Part shown: positions 8,573 to 16,938 of the stretch, in pieces
Numbering within the stretch: the stretch's first letter is position 1
How the letters are laid out: each line of letters starts with the position of its first letter
NCBI RefSeq assembly: GCF_016908555.1
Contig: NZ_JAFBEE010000002.1
Span: forward strand, 124,001-188,000
Direction: 5' to 3'
DNA length: 64,000 nt
DNA from: Alkaliphilus hydrothermalis
GTDB taxonomy: Bacteria; Bacillota; Clostridia; Peptostreptococcales; Natronincolaceae
Translations under genes and position numbers: made by a program
Notes under the pieces: generated by a model
The model's database searches: none
What the model was told of the DNA's origin: nothing
Seen by the model: the letters and a program-made list of their open reading frames with translations, nothing else

Positions 8573-8998
8573 ATGAAGAGCAATAGGATAAAAGTAAAAA
8601 CCTGTAGAAAATGTAAAACACCAATCCATGAAAATTCATTGCAGGATTATTGCTCCACCTGCTTTAAAATTGTAGAGGAGATATTTGATAAAATTAGAGA
8701 ATATTTGAGAGAATATCCAGGTTCTACCGCATTTGAGATAGAACAAAGATTAGGGATCCCGGTTCATGTGGTGAATAATTTTGTCAGGGATGGACGATTG
8801 GTTGAGATTACTAACTTAAACTTAAATCTTCAATGCTTGAGATGTGATGGCTTACTTTTATCGGCCCATCATAAGTATTGTCCAGGATGCGAGGAGGAAA
8901 TGATGAGGAGTTTTCAAGATGCAAAGGATTCTTTGACAAAACCACAAGATAAAAGGCTTGATGGAGGAAAAATGAGGTTTAAAACCTATTGGGATTAG
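8573..8998 (+). CDS. YvyF/TIGR03826-like flagellar-region zinc-ribbon protein
   Basis: A 141-aa protein with two cysteine pairs at each end: C-R-K-C and C-S-T-C near the N-terminus, and C-L-R-C and C-P-G-C near residue 100. Between them is a small winged-helix-like segment (F-E-I-E-Q-R-L-G-I-P, then V-N-N-F-V-R-D-G-R-L). This organisation matches the YvyF-like proteins found in flagellar operons of Firmicutes, though no flagellar gene is in this window. I placed the start at the ATG at 8573 after AAAGGATG; an upstream in-frame ATG at 8528 lacks a ribosome-binding site. The molecular function is not known. Confidence 0.6.
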   Translation: MKSNRIKVKTCRKCKTPIHENSLQDYCSTCFKIVEEIFDKIREYLREYPGSTAFEIEQRLGIPVHVVNNFVRDGRLVEITNLNLNLQCLRCDGLLLSAHHKYCPGCEEEMMRSFQDAKDSLTKPQDKRLDGGKMRFKTYWD

Positions 8999-9100
8999 GG
9001 CACAACTGGGTTTTCCCAGTACATATATTCTTGATTAATTAATTTATTAAAATTGGTAATAATAAAACTAATATATATAAAAGGATAATGGGGTGAAAAA

Positions 9101-9604
9101 GTGAAACTATTAACGCCAGATTTATACGTGGAATCTGTATTTCATTTAAATCTAAATCAATTAAAACAAAGAAATATCAAGGGGCTTATTATTGATATTG
9201 ACAATACCTTAGTAGCATGGGATAAGAAATTTGCCAGTGAAGAAACAAAGCAATGGCTTCTTAAACTTGAAAAAGAAGGATTTAAAGTGTGCTTGGTATC
9301 AAATAATACTGAGGATCGTGTAGTTAAATTTAATGAAGAATTAAAACTTCAAGCGATTCATCGGGCAGTAAAACCTCGTCTTGGGGCTTTTAAAAGGGCA
9401 ATGTCTATGATGAATACAAGTGTTAATAACACAGCGATTATTGGAGATCAGCTTTTTACTGATGTTTTAGGTGGAAATCGAATGGGAATTTATACAGTTT
9501 TAGTTATACCCATTGTAAGTAAAGAGTTTTGGTGGACAGAGTTTGTAAGAAAAATAGAAAAACATATTTTAAAGATGGTAGTCCCCCAAAGAAAAGGGGA
9601 TTAA
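9101..9604 (+). CDS. yqeG: YqeG family HAD-type phosphatase
   Basis: A 167-aa HAD superfamily IIIA phosphatase. The nucleophile motif D-I-D-N-T-L-V lies at about residues 32-38, the motif II segment is L-V-S-N-N-T, and the motif III/IV region reads K-P-R-L-G-A then I-I-G-D-Q-L-F-T-D-V. Length and motifs agree with YqeG, a broadly conserved Firmicutes protein resembling phosphatidylglycerophosphate phosphatases. The start is GTG after GGGGTGAAAAA. In Clostridia yqeG commonly precedes shikimate or pilus genes, as here. Confidence 0.88.
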   Translation: MKLLTPDLYVESVFHLNLNQLKQRNIKGLIIDIDNTLVAWDKKFASEETKQWLLKLEKEGFKVCLVSNNTEDRVVKFNEELKLQAIHRAVKPRLGAFKRAMSMMNTSVNNTAIIGDQLFTDVLGGNRMGIYTVLVIPIVSKEFWWTEFVRKIEKHILKMVVPQRKGD

Positions 9605-9618
9605 TATATTTTGCTTGT

Positions 9619-9657
9619 AAAACCGTGGTGAAATTAGTTGCCTCGGTTTTTATTTTG
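9619..9657 (+). terminator. intrinsic terminator after yqeG
   Basis: The stem aaaaccgtgg / cctcggtttt (9619-9628 with 9641-9650, one T-T mismatch) is followed by a T-rich tail. Confidence 0.7.
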
Positions 9658-9796
9658 TTTAATATTGTTGAATGAAATATATGTTTAATTAAATCTTATG
9701 GATAAAAAGAAGGATTATGAATAAAATTGTAGAATTAAATATACATAGAGGTGGGTATTTATTAGAAAGAGCGTTGCATGAAAATTAATAATAAAA

Positions 9797-9869
9797 AAAG
9801 ATACAAATGATGTGCAGATATATGTGGACGCCTTATGCTGTACTGATGTAGTGGCGTAACCGGCTAACA
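9797..9869 (+). promoter_or_regulatory. c-di-GMP-II riboswitch aptamer upstream of the type IV pilus operon
   Basis: The sequence fits the c-di-GMP-II (RF01786-type) pattern. There is an acaaaTGATG lead (9803-9812), an AT-rich triplex strand, G-G-A-C-G-C-C (9826-9832), and GGCGTAACCGGCTAAC (9853-9868) with the family's invariant AACCG. The hairpin ACGCC/GGCGT pairs 9828-9832 with 9853-9857. GTGCAG (9812-9817) can form the expected pseudoknot with the loop CTGTAC (9838-9843; five Watson-Crick pairs and one G-U). I could not identify a convincing 5' strand for the outer P1 helix. The ligand assignment rests on recalled family features, not on a covariance search. Confidence 0.8.
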
Positions 9870-9906
9870 ATATATACCTAATATAGTGTTAGTTTTTTAT
9901 TTTTTA
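9864..9906 (+). terminator. riboswitch-controlled terminator
   Basis: CTAACA-TATA (from 9864) pairs with TATA-TGTTAG (ending 9892) with small bulges and is followed by a run of T residues to about 9905. Its left arm overlaps the 3' edge of the aptamer (ACCGGCTAAC). Ligand binding could therefore hold the arm and prevent termination, an ON switch. Confidence 0.7.
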
Positions 9907-9975
9907 TCTAGCATTAATATTACGGTGGAAGGTTTCTTAGACAGTTTAACTGAATGTTATAAAAGAGGGATGCAT

Positions 9976-11655
9976 ATGGCAGCTAAAAATAAAAGACTAG
10001 GGGATTTGCTGATTGATGCGGGTCTAATTACCCAAGAGCAATTGCAAAAGGTATTACAGTTACAAAAGGCCACTGGCAAAAAAATTGGTGAAGCATTGAT
10101 AGACGAAGGGTACGTACAGGAGACTCAGATCATCGAAGTTCTGGAGTTCCAATTGGGCATACCCCATTTAGATTTAAAGAAATATCTTATTCAGTCGGAT
10201 GTTCCGAGGTTGATTAGTGAACGTTTAGCCAAGAGACACAAATTAATTCCAGTGAAAAAAGATGGAGATAAGCTGATGGTCGCCATGGCGGACCCTTTGA
10301 ATATTTTTGCAATTGACGATGTCAAAATAGCTACAGGTTTGGAGATTGTTCCTGCCATTACTACTAAGAAGAATGTAGAGGATGCTATTGCCCGTTACTA
10401 TGGTAGAGAAAGTGCAGAGGAAGCCATCAGGGACTTTAGAAAGGAATATGAAATAGATGGAGTTGAGGAACTAGAAAACAACTCTTTAAACGAAGTCAGT
10501 AATGCTCCGATGGTAAGACTGGTGAATTCTTTTATCAAACAAGCAGTAAAGTTAAAGGCCAGTGACATCCACATTGAACCATCTGAAAATAACTTGAGGA
10601 TTCGTTATAGAATAGATGGGGATTTGCAAGAGATTATGACTGTGGCAAAATCTGCCCATTTGGCTATTGTTTCTAGGATCAAGATTCTTGGGAAAATGGA
10701 TATAGCTGAAAAAAGACTACCTCAAGATGGTAGGATTGAAATGATGGTGGAGGATCGAGAAGTGGATATGCGGATTTCAGTACTACCTACTGTGTTTGGA
10801 GAAAAGGTAGTGATTAGAATATTGGATAGAAGTAGCTTTGTACTTTCAAAGACTCAACTGGGGTTTACAGAATCCAACATGAAAAGCTTTGAACGGATTA
10901 TAAAAAAACCCTATGGTATTATATTAGTCACTGGGCCTACTGGTAGTGGGAAAACCACAACTTTATACGCAGCATTGAAGGAGTTAAATCAAATTAACAG
11001 AAATATTGTAACGGTAGAGGATCCTGTGGAATATCGTCTATCGGGTATCAATCAAGTACAGGTAAACAATAAAGCAGGACTTGACTTTGCCAGTGGATTG
11101 CGGTCTATTTTAAGACAAGACCCTGATGTAATTATGATTGGGGAAATACGGGATGCTGAGACAGCTCAAATAGCTGTAAGGGCATCTATTACAGGACATT
11201 TAGTATTGAGTACAATGCACACAAATGATACTACCTCTACTGTGACGAGATTGGTGGATATGGGAATCGAGCCTTATCTTGTTTCTTCTTCTGTGGTGGG
11301 AATTATTGCCCAAAGGCTTATTAAAAAAATCTGTGGATCATGTAAATACACTTACATGTCAAACCCTTCAGAAATGGCATTGTTGGGATTAACTGAAGAG
11401 ATTTTGTTGCAGAAGGGTAAAGGGTGCAATGAGTGCAATTATACAGGGTATAGGGGGCGACAGGCTGTACAGGAAATCTTGCCTGTTAATGAAGCTATTA
11501 GAAGATTAATTGATGAAAGGGCTAGTTTAGATAATATTCGGAAAACAGCCTTTCTGCAGGGGATGACATCCTTGAGGGAAAATTGCAAGGATTTAGTTTT
11601 AGAAGGGGTAACCACTACTGACGAACTAATTCGAGTTGCCTATGGATTAGACTAG
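9976..11655 (+). CDS. pilB: PilB/GspE-type pilus assembly ATPase with MshEN c-di-GMP domain
   Basis: The extension ATPase of the type IV pilus, 559 aa. The N-terminal MshEN domain shows two 24-residue motifs, R-L-G-D-L-L-I-D-A-G-L-I (residues 7-30) and K-I-G-E-A-L-I-D-E-G (36-59), separated by exactly five residues, as in c-di-GMP-binding MshEN proteins. The AAA-like core has Walker A G-P-T-G-S-G-K-T-T-T, an Asp box, Walker B with I-M-I-G-E-I-R-D, a His box, and a tetracysteine zinc site (C-G-S-C ... C-N-E-C). I chose ATG 9976 for its spacing from AGAGGG; ATG 9970 is also in frame. It is the first gene after the c-di-GMP-II riboswitch and terminator. Confidence 0.93.
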   Translation: MAAKNKRLGDLLIDAGLITQEQLQKVLQLQKATGKKIGEALIDEGYVQETQIIEVLEFQLGIPHLDLKKYLIQSDVPRLISERLAKRHKLIPVKKDGDKLMVAMADPLNIFAIDDVKIATGLEIVPAITTKKNVEDAIARYYGRESAEEAIRDFRKEYEIDGVEELENNSLNEVSNAPMVRLVNSFIKQAVKLKASDIHIEPSENNLRIRYRIDGDLQEIMTVAKSAHLAIVSRIKILGKMDIAEKRLPQDGRIEMMVEDREVDMRISVLPTVFGEKVVIRILDRSSFVLSKTQLGFTESNMKSFERIIKKPYGIILVTGPTGSGKTTTLYAALKELNQINRNIVTVEDPVEYRLSGINQVQVNNKAGLDFASGLRSILRQDPDVIMIGEIRDAETAQIAVRASITGHLVLSTMHTNDTTSTVTRLVDMGIEPYLVSSSVVGIIAQRLIKKICGSCKYTYMSNPSEMALLGLTEEILLQKGKGCNECNYTGYRGRQAVQEILPVNEAIRRLIDERASLDNIRKTAFLQGMTSLRENCKDLVLEGVTTTDELIRVAYGLD

Positions 11656-11665
11656 GAGGAATAGG

Positions 11666-12715
11666 ATGGACATAACTACACTGTTGAAGGAAACGATAGA
11701 TTCAAAAGCATCAGATTTACATATAACTGTTGCAGTTCCCCCTATCATTAGGGTCAATGGGGAACTGAATAGGATAGGTAATGACATTGTTTCTATAGAA
11801 AACGCCACCAAAATGGTAAAGGAGCTTCTTTCGGAGGAGGAATTTTTACAGTTGGAAAAACAGGGGGAGATTGATTTAACCTACTCTTGCCCTGGGCTGG
11901 GACGATTTAGAGTAAACGCCTACAAACAGAGGGGCGCTTTTAGTATGGCCTTAAGGGTTGTACCTCCAACCGTACCAACAATAGAGAGTTTGGGGTTATC
12001 TCCAGTAATTAAAGATTTAGCAGTAAAGAAAAGGGGACTTGTACTAGTTACAGGACCAACTGGTAGTGGGAAATCCACTACTTTAGCTTCCATGATTGAC
12101 TTTATCAATCGAGATCGAAATTGTCATATTTTAACCCTTGAGGACCCAATAGAATACATGCATAGCCATAATCGGTCTATTGTTAATCAAAGGGAAATCG
12201 GACATGATTCTAAAAACTTTGCCAATGCCTTAAGGGCAGCTTTACGTCAGGACCCTGATGTGATTTTAGTGGGGGAAATGAGGGATATCGAGACAATAAG
12301 TATTGCCATCACAGCAGCTGAGACAGGGCATTTGGTTTTGTCTACCCTTCATACATTAGGTGCACCAAAGACCATAGACCGTATTATAGATGTTTTCCCA
12401 CCCCATCAACAACAACAGATCCGGGTACAATTGGCTAGTGTCTTAGAGGGTGTTATCTCACAGCAATTAGTACCTAAAGCAGACCAATCGGGGCGGGTAG
12501 CAGCTTTGGAGGTAATGGTGGCTACCAATGCCATTAGAAGCTTAATCAGGGAGGGTAAGACCCATCAAATCCAAACTTCTATTCAAACTGGTGCGAAATA
12601 TGGAATGCAAACTATGGAGGTAGCCTTAGCAGAGTTACAGCAGAAGGGTTTAATTACTAAAGAGGATGCTTTATCCAATTCGTTTAACCAAGATATGATT
12701 TCTCGATATATTTAG
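11666..12715 (+). CDS. pilT: PilT-type retraction ATPase
   Basis: A 349-aa secretion-superfamily ATPase. It has Walker A G-P-T-G-S-G-K-S-T-T-L, Walker B with D-P-D-V-I-L-V-G-E-M-R-D, and the PilT-diagnostic A-I-R-S-L-I-R-E-G-K motif near residue 290. That motif separates retraction ATPases from PilB. There is no MshEN domain and no tetracysteine site. The gene starts 10 bp after pilB with an AGGAGGAAT site, so the two are co-transcribed. Retractile pili imply twitching, DNA uptake or surface sensing. Confidence 0.93.
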   Translation: MDITTLLKETIDSKASDLHITVAVPPIIRVNGELNRIGNDIVSIENATKMVKELLSEEEFLQLEKQGEIDLTYSCPGLGRFRVNAYKQRGAFSMALRVVPPTVPTIESLGLSPVIKDLAVKKRGLVLVTGPTGSGKSTTLASMIDFINRDRNCHILTLEDPIEYMHSHNRSIVNQREIGHDSKNFANALRAALRQDPDVILVGEMRDIETISIAITAAETGHLVLSTLHTLGAPKTIDRIIDVFPPHQQQQIRVQLASVLEGVISQQLVPKADQSGRVAALEVMVATNAIRSLIREGKTHQIQTSIQTGAKYGMQTMEVALAELQQKGLITKEDALSNSFNQDMISRYI

Positions 12716-12761
12716 TTTAATAGATTTAAATAGACAAGAGACTCTAAAAAGGGGTGATGCC

Positions 12762-13967
12762 ATGCCCATTTATCAATACAAGGCAATAACAAAGCAAGGA
12801 GAAAAAATACAAGGAACATTTCAAGCAAATAATAAAGGTGAAGTCATCTCCATGCTAAGACAAAACGAGTATTATCCTCTGGAGATTAATATCAACAGAA
12901 ATGATGGAAATTTATTAAGATATTCTTTCTTGAAAAGGATTAGCAGTAGGGACTTAGCGATTTTCTGTAGGCAGTTTTACACAATGCTACATGCGGGAGT
13001 TCCTATTGTCAATAGTCTAGACGTTTTGAAGCAACAGACGGAAAACAAAACCCTTAAGAGAGTACTAGATGATGTATTTGGAAATATCCAAAGGGGGATT
13101 ACATTTTCAGATGCCCTCCGTAGCCATCGGAGGGTTGTGCCAGAGCTATTAATTAATATGATTGAGGCTGGGGAAATGAGTGGAAACCTAGACGGAATTT
13201 TTGAGCGAATGGCAAAGCACTATGAAAAGGAAACTAAAATCGGTAATAAAATACGGGGAGCTATGGTGTATCCAGCTATCCTAACGGTTGTATCAATTTT
13301 AGTCATTATTTTTCTACTTACATTTGTAATGCCGACTTTTATCAGTATGTTTGAAGGTAGCGATACAGTATTACCCTTACCTACAAGGGTTTTATTGACA
13401 ATTAGCCATACAATGACCCATTACTGGTATTTTTATTTAATATCTTTTCTACTATTAGGATACGGGTTTCATAAATTGATGGAGCAGGAAATGATAAGAA
13501 AAAAGGTAGATGGCTGGAAGCTTAAAATCCCTGTCGTTAGGAAAACTGTCCAAAAGGTGGTGACATCCAGATTTACTAGAACCCTATCTACACTGCTTTA
13601 TAGTGGAATCCCATTGATTCAAGCGTTGGAGAGTGCTTCAAGGGTAGTGGGGAATAAAGTGGTGGAGGAAGGTATTAAAGTTGCCATAGACGATATTTCA
13701 AAAGGTGCCAGTTTAGCCCATCCAGTTAAACGAATGGGGGTTTTTCCACCAATGTTGATTTCTATGATTCAGGTTGGGGAAGAGTCGGGAGCTCTAGACG
13801 AAATATTGGACAAGACTGCAGATTTCTATGATGATGAGACTGAAACAGCCCTACAAAAGATGACGACATTGTTGGAACCCCTGATGATTGTTGTGATGGC
13901 GCTAGTGATTGGATTTATTGTGGTTTCTATGATACTACCTATGTTTGATATGCTGAAAACAGTGTAA
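12762..13967 (+). CDS. pilC: type IV pilus inner-membrane platform protein PilC/GspF
   Basis: A 401-aa polytopic protein of the GspF/PilC family, usual length about 400. It contains two repeated cytoplasmic domains, each with the family signature (F-C-R-Q-F-Y-T-M-L-H-A-G-V-P and F-T-R-T-L-S-T-L-L-Y-S-G-I-P). Membrane segments lie near residues 170-195 and 220-240 and at the C-terminus (about 370-395). It forms the platform that couples PilB and PilT to pilin assembly. An AAAGGGGTGATG site precedes the ATG. Confidence 0.93.
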   Translation: MPIYQYKAITKQGEKIQGTFQANNKGEVISMLRQNEYYPLEININRNDGNLLRYSFLKRISSRDLAIFCRQFYTMLHAGVPIVNSLDVLKQQTENKTLKRVLDDVFGNIQRGITFSDALRSHRRVVPELLINMIEAGEMSGNLDGIFERMAKHYEKETKIGNKIRGAMVYPAILTVVSILVIIFLLTFVMPTFISMFEGSDTVLPLPTRVLLTISHTMTHYWYFYLISFLLLGYGFHKLMEQEMIRKKVDGWKLKIPVVRKTVQKVVTSRFTRTLSTLLYSGIPLIQALESASRVVGNKVVEEGIKVAIDDISKGASLAHPVKRMGVFPPMLISMIQVGEESGALDEILDKTADFYDDETETALQKMTTLLEPLMIVVMALVIGFIVVSMILPMFDMLKTV

Positions 13968-14049
13968 TAGATAAATATGGAATGTAATTAAGTTTTAAAT
14001 TTGGTGAACCACCAAAATAACATATATATAAAAAGGGAGGAAATTTAAA

Positions 14050-14373
14050 ATGATGAAGATCTTTAGAAAAAGATTAAACAACAGAAAAGGATTCACTTTA
14101 ATTGAGCTTATTGTGGTTATTGCAATTTTAGGTATTTTGGCGGCGATTGCCGTGCCGAGACTAGGGGGATTTAGAGATACGGCTCAAACCCAAGCTGAGG
14201 CAACTAATGTAAAAGTTATTGAAAGTGCGGTGGCAATATATCATGCTGCTAATGGATCATATCCTGCAAATGTAGCTGCCTTAACTCAATACTTAGAAGC
14301 TGATATTATTAATCAATATACAAATTATGTTATTGATCAAAATACTGGCAAGGTTACACCTCCAGCTAGCTAA
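14050..14373 (+). CDS. pilA: major type IV pilin (PilA-like)
   Basis: A 107-aa prepilin with a basic leader ending in K-G, then F-T-L-I-E-L-I-V-V-I-A-I-L-G-I-L. The cleavage site is G|F and Glu5 of the mature protein is conserved. The mature protein is short (about 90 aa), like other clostridial pilins, and contains no cysteine. It is set apart by about 75 bp from pilC, with an AAAGGGAGG site, and is followed by two hairpins that may limit read-through and favour abundant pilin mRNA. The start may be either of two adjacent ATG codons (14050 or 14053). Confidence 0.9.
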   Translation: MMKIFRKRLNNRKGFTLIELIVVIAILGILAAIAVPRLGGFRDTAQTQAEATNVKVIESAVAIYHAANGSYPANVAALTQYLEADIINQYTNYVIDQNTGKVTPPAS

Positions 14374-14406
14374 GTCGTATAAAGTCGAAAGAGAGTCAAA
14401 GGAGGA

Positions 14407-14437
14407 GGAGTCAAAGGGGACGGTTCCTTTTGACTCC
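14407..14437. repeat. REP-like palindrome (GGAGTCAAA...TTTGACTCC)
   Basis: A 14-bp stem with a 3-nt loop (14407-14420 paired with 14424-14437, including two G-T pairs) contains the core ggggacggttcc. This core resembles palindromes I recall from clostridial genomes that carry REP-associated tyrosine transposases. No transposase gene lies nearby. The hairpin could also stabilise the pilA mRNA 3' end. Confidence 0.55.
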
Positions 14438-14451
14438 ATTAATAGGTATTA

Positions 14452-14486
14452 GGGTCAGTGGAGAATTCTACTGGCCCTTTTGTTTT
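14452..14486 (+). terminator. intrinsic terminator after pilA
   Basis: The stem GGGTCAGT / ACTGGCCC (14452-14459 with 14470-14477) is followed by TTTTGTTTT. It probably reduces transcription of the downstream minor-pilin genes relative to pilA. Confidence 0.75.
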
Positions 14487-14610
14487 CCAAATTATTGAAA
14501 TTGCAGGATTTCTCTCAATAAAAGAAGGATACAAAGAAAATATATCGAATACTCTAAGTAGCAATTATTATGTCGTTTTCTAAGAGTTTTAATCGAAAGA
14601 GGTGTTGGAT

Positions 14611-15939
14611 ATGAATATAAGGGAAGAAAAGGGTGGTGGACTCATTTTGGTAATTGTAGTCATGGCAGTGTTGATGATACTAGCCACTTCATTTCTGTTT
14701 CTTACCACCTCTGAAGGAAAACTAACAGCTCGATATCATTATAAAATTCAGGCTTATCACTATGCCATGTCAGGGATAGAGTTTGCCTTTGAAGTCCTCA
14801 ATGATAATTTTTTAAATGGTAGTCTTGAGGAAGGGTTTCCAGAGGAAAGTTTCCCTGTCTACTTTAATGGTAGTTTGGAGACTGGATTAGAAGTAGGACA
14901 GTTAAATACCAGTGAAATTTCTGTAGAGATTTTAGCTGATGAGACAGGATTATTAATTAAATCGACGGGGCGTATGGGAGACTTAGATGAAATGCTATCT
15001 GTAAGAATACCTAAAATTATTGGTGACGAAGGTGGGGGTAGCGGTGGAGAAAGACCCAACATACCTCCAAACCAAGGGGTGATTATTACCAATGACATTA
15101 GCCTTAAGGGTAGTGCTAAGATTATTGGAAATGCAACCTTAGGAGGAAGTGTACATACTACAGGGGCTGCTACGATCACAGGTGGAATAACAGTTGGAAC
15201 CAACCTAAATTTCCCTATGCCAACCTATCCTCCATATCCTGAGGAGCTTCCTTCGCCATTGAATGTTCCACCTGTAAGTAATGGAAATTTAGTGGTGGGG
15301 CAATATCCCCATCAGCAATATACCATCAATGGGGATGGTGAGTATAACAAGTTACAGATTGTTAGTAATGGAACTCTGAAAATTGATGTTGGGGAAGGAA
15401 CCAGAATACTTCGGGTAAAGCAACTGGATATACAACAGGGGCATATCCTGCTTCAGGGCAGTGGAAGATTAATTCTCTATCTAGAGAACTCTTTTAATCT
15501 AAATGGAACCATTAATAACATGGGGAATAGTAATAACCTATTGGGTGATCCTCAACAACTAACGCTTTTTTATGGAGGGAATACCCTTCTAGAATTGAAT
15601 GGCAGTGATGTTTTTGTAGGGGATTTGTTTTGTAAAACTGCTAATATAAAAATCACTGGTGGTTCCTCAATGTTGGGTAACGCCGTCGTAGGAGGAAGTA
15701 CTGTTGATATTCAGGGTGGTACTGATGTAAAAATGCCCTTGCTTTATGCTCCAAATGCCCATGTAGAAGTCATTGGAGGCAGTCGCGTTGAAGGTGTGGT
15801 TGTAGCAAAGTCTCTAGAAGGTGCTGGAAACGGTAGAATTATAGGCAATGATACAGAAGTTTTATTTCCAGAATCAATTTGGGGAAATACCAATGGGGGT
15901 AGTGGAGACTCCTTTGGATCACCCGTCTGGGGGAATTAG
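14611..15939 (+). CDS. PilX-like pilus assembly protein with repetitive beta-rich C-terminus
   Basis: A 442-aa protein. The N-terminus has a pilin-like hydrophobic segment after G-G-G (L-I-L-V-I-V-V-M-A-V-L) but no Glu5, as in PilX/GspK-type minor pilins. The rest is rich in Gly, Asn and Thr with short repeats of the form G-G-S-x-V, I-x-G-N and N-G-T, reminiscent of bactofilin-like or right-handed beta-helix domains. A Pro-rich stretch P-x-Y-P-P-Y-P lies near residue 205. I chose ATG 14611 after AAAGAGGTG over an in-frame GTG at 14602. It likely sits in the pilus tip or priming complex. The role of the large beta-rich domain is not known. Confidence 0.65.
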   Translation: MNIREEKGGGLILVIVVMAVLMILATSFLFLTTSEGKLTARYHYKIQAYHYAMSGIEFAFEVLNDNFLNGSLEEGFPEESFPVYFNGSLETGLEVGQLNTSEISVEILADETGLLIKSTGRMGDLDEMLSVRIPKIIGDEGGGSGGERPNIPPNQGVIITNDISLKGSAKIIGNATLGGSVHTTGAATITGGITVGTNLNFPMPTYPPYPEELPSPLNVPPVSNGNLVVGQYPHQQYTINGDGEYNKLQIVSNGTLKIDVGEGTRILRVKQLDIQQGHILLQGSGRLILYLENSFNLNGTINNMGNSNNLLGDPQQLTLFYGGNTLLELNGSDVFVGDLFCKTANIKITGGSSMLGNAVVGGSTVDIQGGTDVKMPLLYAPNAHVEVIGGSRVEGVVVAKSLEGAGNGRIIGNDTEVLFPESIWGNTNGGSGDSFGSPVWGN

Positions 15940-15942
15940 AAA

Positions 15943-16407
15943 ATGAAGGAATATATGCATGTTAAAAGGACAGAAAGGATTAGAAATACAGAGGGCTTAA
16001 CCCTAATGGAGGTCATCATCTCCCTTGCTATTTTAGGAATTATTACGGTCTCCATCATTACCATATTTAGCAATAGCTACAGCAATATTTTCTCTTTGGG
16101 AAATAGAAGTAAAGCCTTGGCAGAGGCATCACGCAGGATTGAAATTCTTTATACAATACCGGTTGAAGCGAGAAATGTTGCAACCCTGAAGGATGCCCTA
16201 GTGGATGCAACGACAATTTATGTGGAGGATGAAGCTGCACTTTACCACACAACCTCTGAAAATATAACTAGATTCATGATCAACCCCAAAACCCTCCTTC
16301 TAAATCATATTGAGGAAAATACAGGATTTAAGGTGACGATCGTTGTTTTCTATCAAGATGGTGGGCGTTGGGTAACGCTGGATACCTTTTTGAGGGGAGG
16401 GATTTAA
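15943..16407 (+). CDS. minor prepilin, PulG/PilV-like
   Basis: A 154-aa protein with a prepilin cleavage site E-G|L-T-L-M-E-V-I-I-S-L-A-I-L-G-I. The leader is about 18 residues, Glu5 is conserved and a hydrophobic helix follows. The gene starts 3 bp after the PilX-like gene and is followed 2 bp later by another prepilin gene, so it is a member of the minor-pilin cluster. The V-I-I-S-L-A form is typical of PilV/GspI-type minor pilins. The exact assignment is uncertain. Confidence 0.8.
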   Translation: MKEYMHVKRTERIRNTEGLTLMEVIISLAILGIITVSIITIFSNSYSNIFSLGNRSKALAEASRRIEILYTIPVEARNVATLKDALVDATTIYVEDEAALYHTTSENITRFMINPKTLLLNHIEENTGFKVTIVVFYQDGGRWVTLDTFLRGGI

Positions 16408-16409
16408 GG

Positions 16410-16919
16410 ATGAGGTATGTTATAAATCGGAGAGGATTCACTTTGGTGGAGGTTTTGATTGTGGTGGCCTTTGTAGGAGTTTTGGCTACTTTAGCGTATT
16501 CTCTTCAGTTTTTTGGTCTAAAGAGCTTTGTAGCAGGGGGAAATCAAGCTAATATACAGCAAAATGTTAGGCTTGCATCAACTGTCCTTAGGCGGGACTT
16601 AAAAAATGCCACCAGTGTAGGGCTGGTGGAAAATAGTCAACCTCTAGAAGTAGATAGTGAAGCATATCGGTTGGTAGATGATCATTTGATTAAAGTAAAT
16701 ACTAACTTTTCTACTGAGGCAGTTATTGAAGATATTAGTATTACCCTAGAGGGGATCAATGGAAGCGTTATGCTAATCTATGAAATAACGGGGAAGAATG
16801 GTTTTAGTTTAAAGAACCAAATTCTTTTAAACAACCTAATCCTTGAAGAAATAGGAGGGCAGATTGTATTGGATAATGTATATAGCTTAAGGAATTATAG
16901 ATTGATTTTTACTCAATAG
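16410..16919 (+). CDS. minor prepilin, PilW/GspJ-like
   Basis: A 169-aa prepilin with a short basic leader and R-G|F-T-L-V-E-V-L-I-V-V-A-F-V-G-V, Glu5 conserved. The following segment Q-Q-N-V-R-L-A-S-T-V-L-R-R-D-L is common in PilW/GspJ minor pilins. I placed the start at ATG 16410, which has a GGAGGGATTTAAGG site. A longer reading frame extends upstream to 16368 but overlaps the previous gene without a ribosome-binding site. Together with its neighbours it likely forms the pilus tip-priming complex. Confidence 0.8.
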   Translation: MRYVINRRGFTLVEVLIVVAFVGVLATLAYSLQFFGLKSFVAGGNQANIQQNVRLASTVLRRDLKNATSVGLVENSQPLEVDSEAYRLVDDHLIKVNTNFSTEAVIEDISITLEGINGSVMLIYEITGKNGFSLKNQILLNNLILEEIGGQIVLDNVYSLRNYRLIFTQ

Positions 16920-16938
16920 GAAATGGAGCATAGTGTCT

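Noticed and set aside
14859..15203. 114-codon minus-strand frame in the PilX-like gene
   Set aside because: Low-complexity shadow of the Gly/Thr-rich sense strand.
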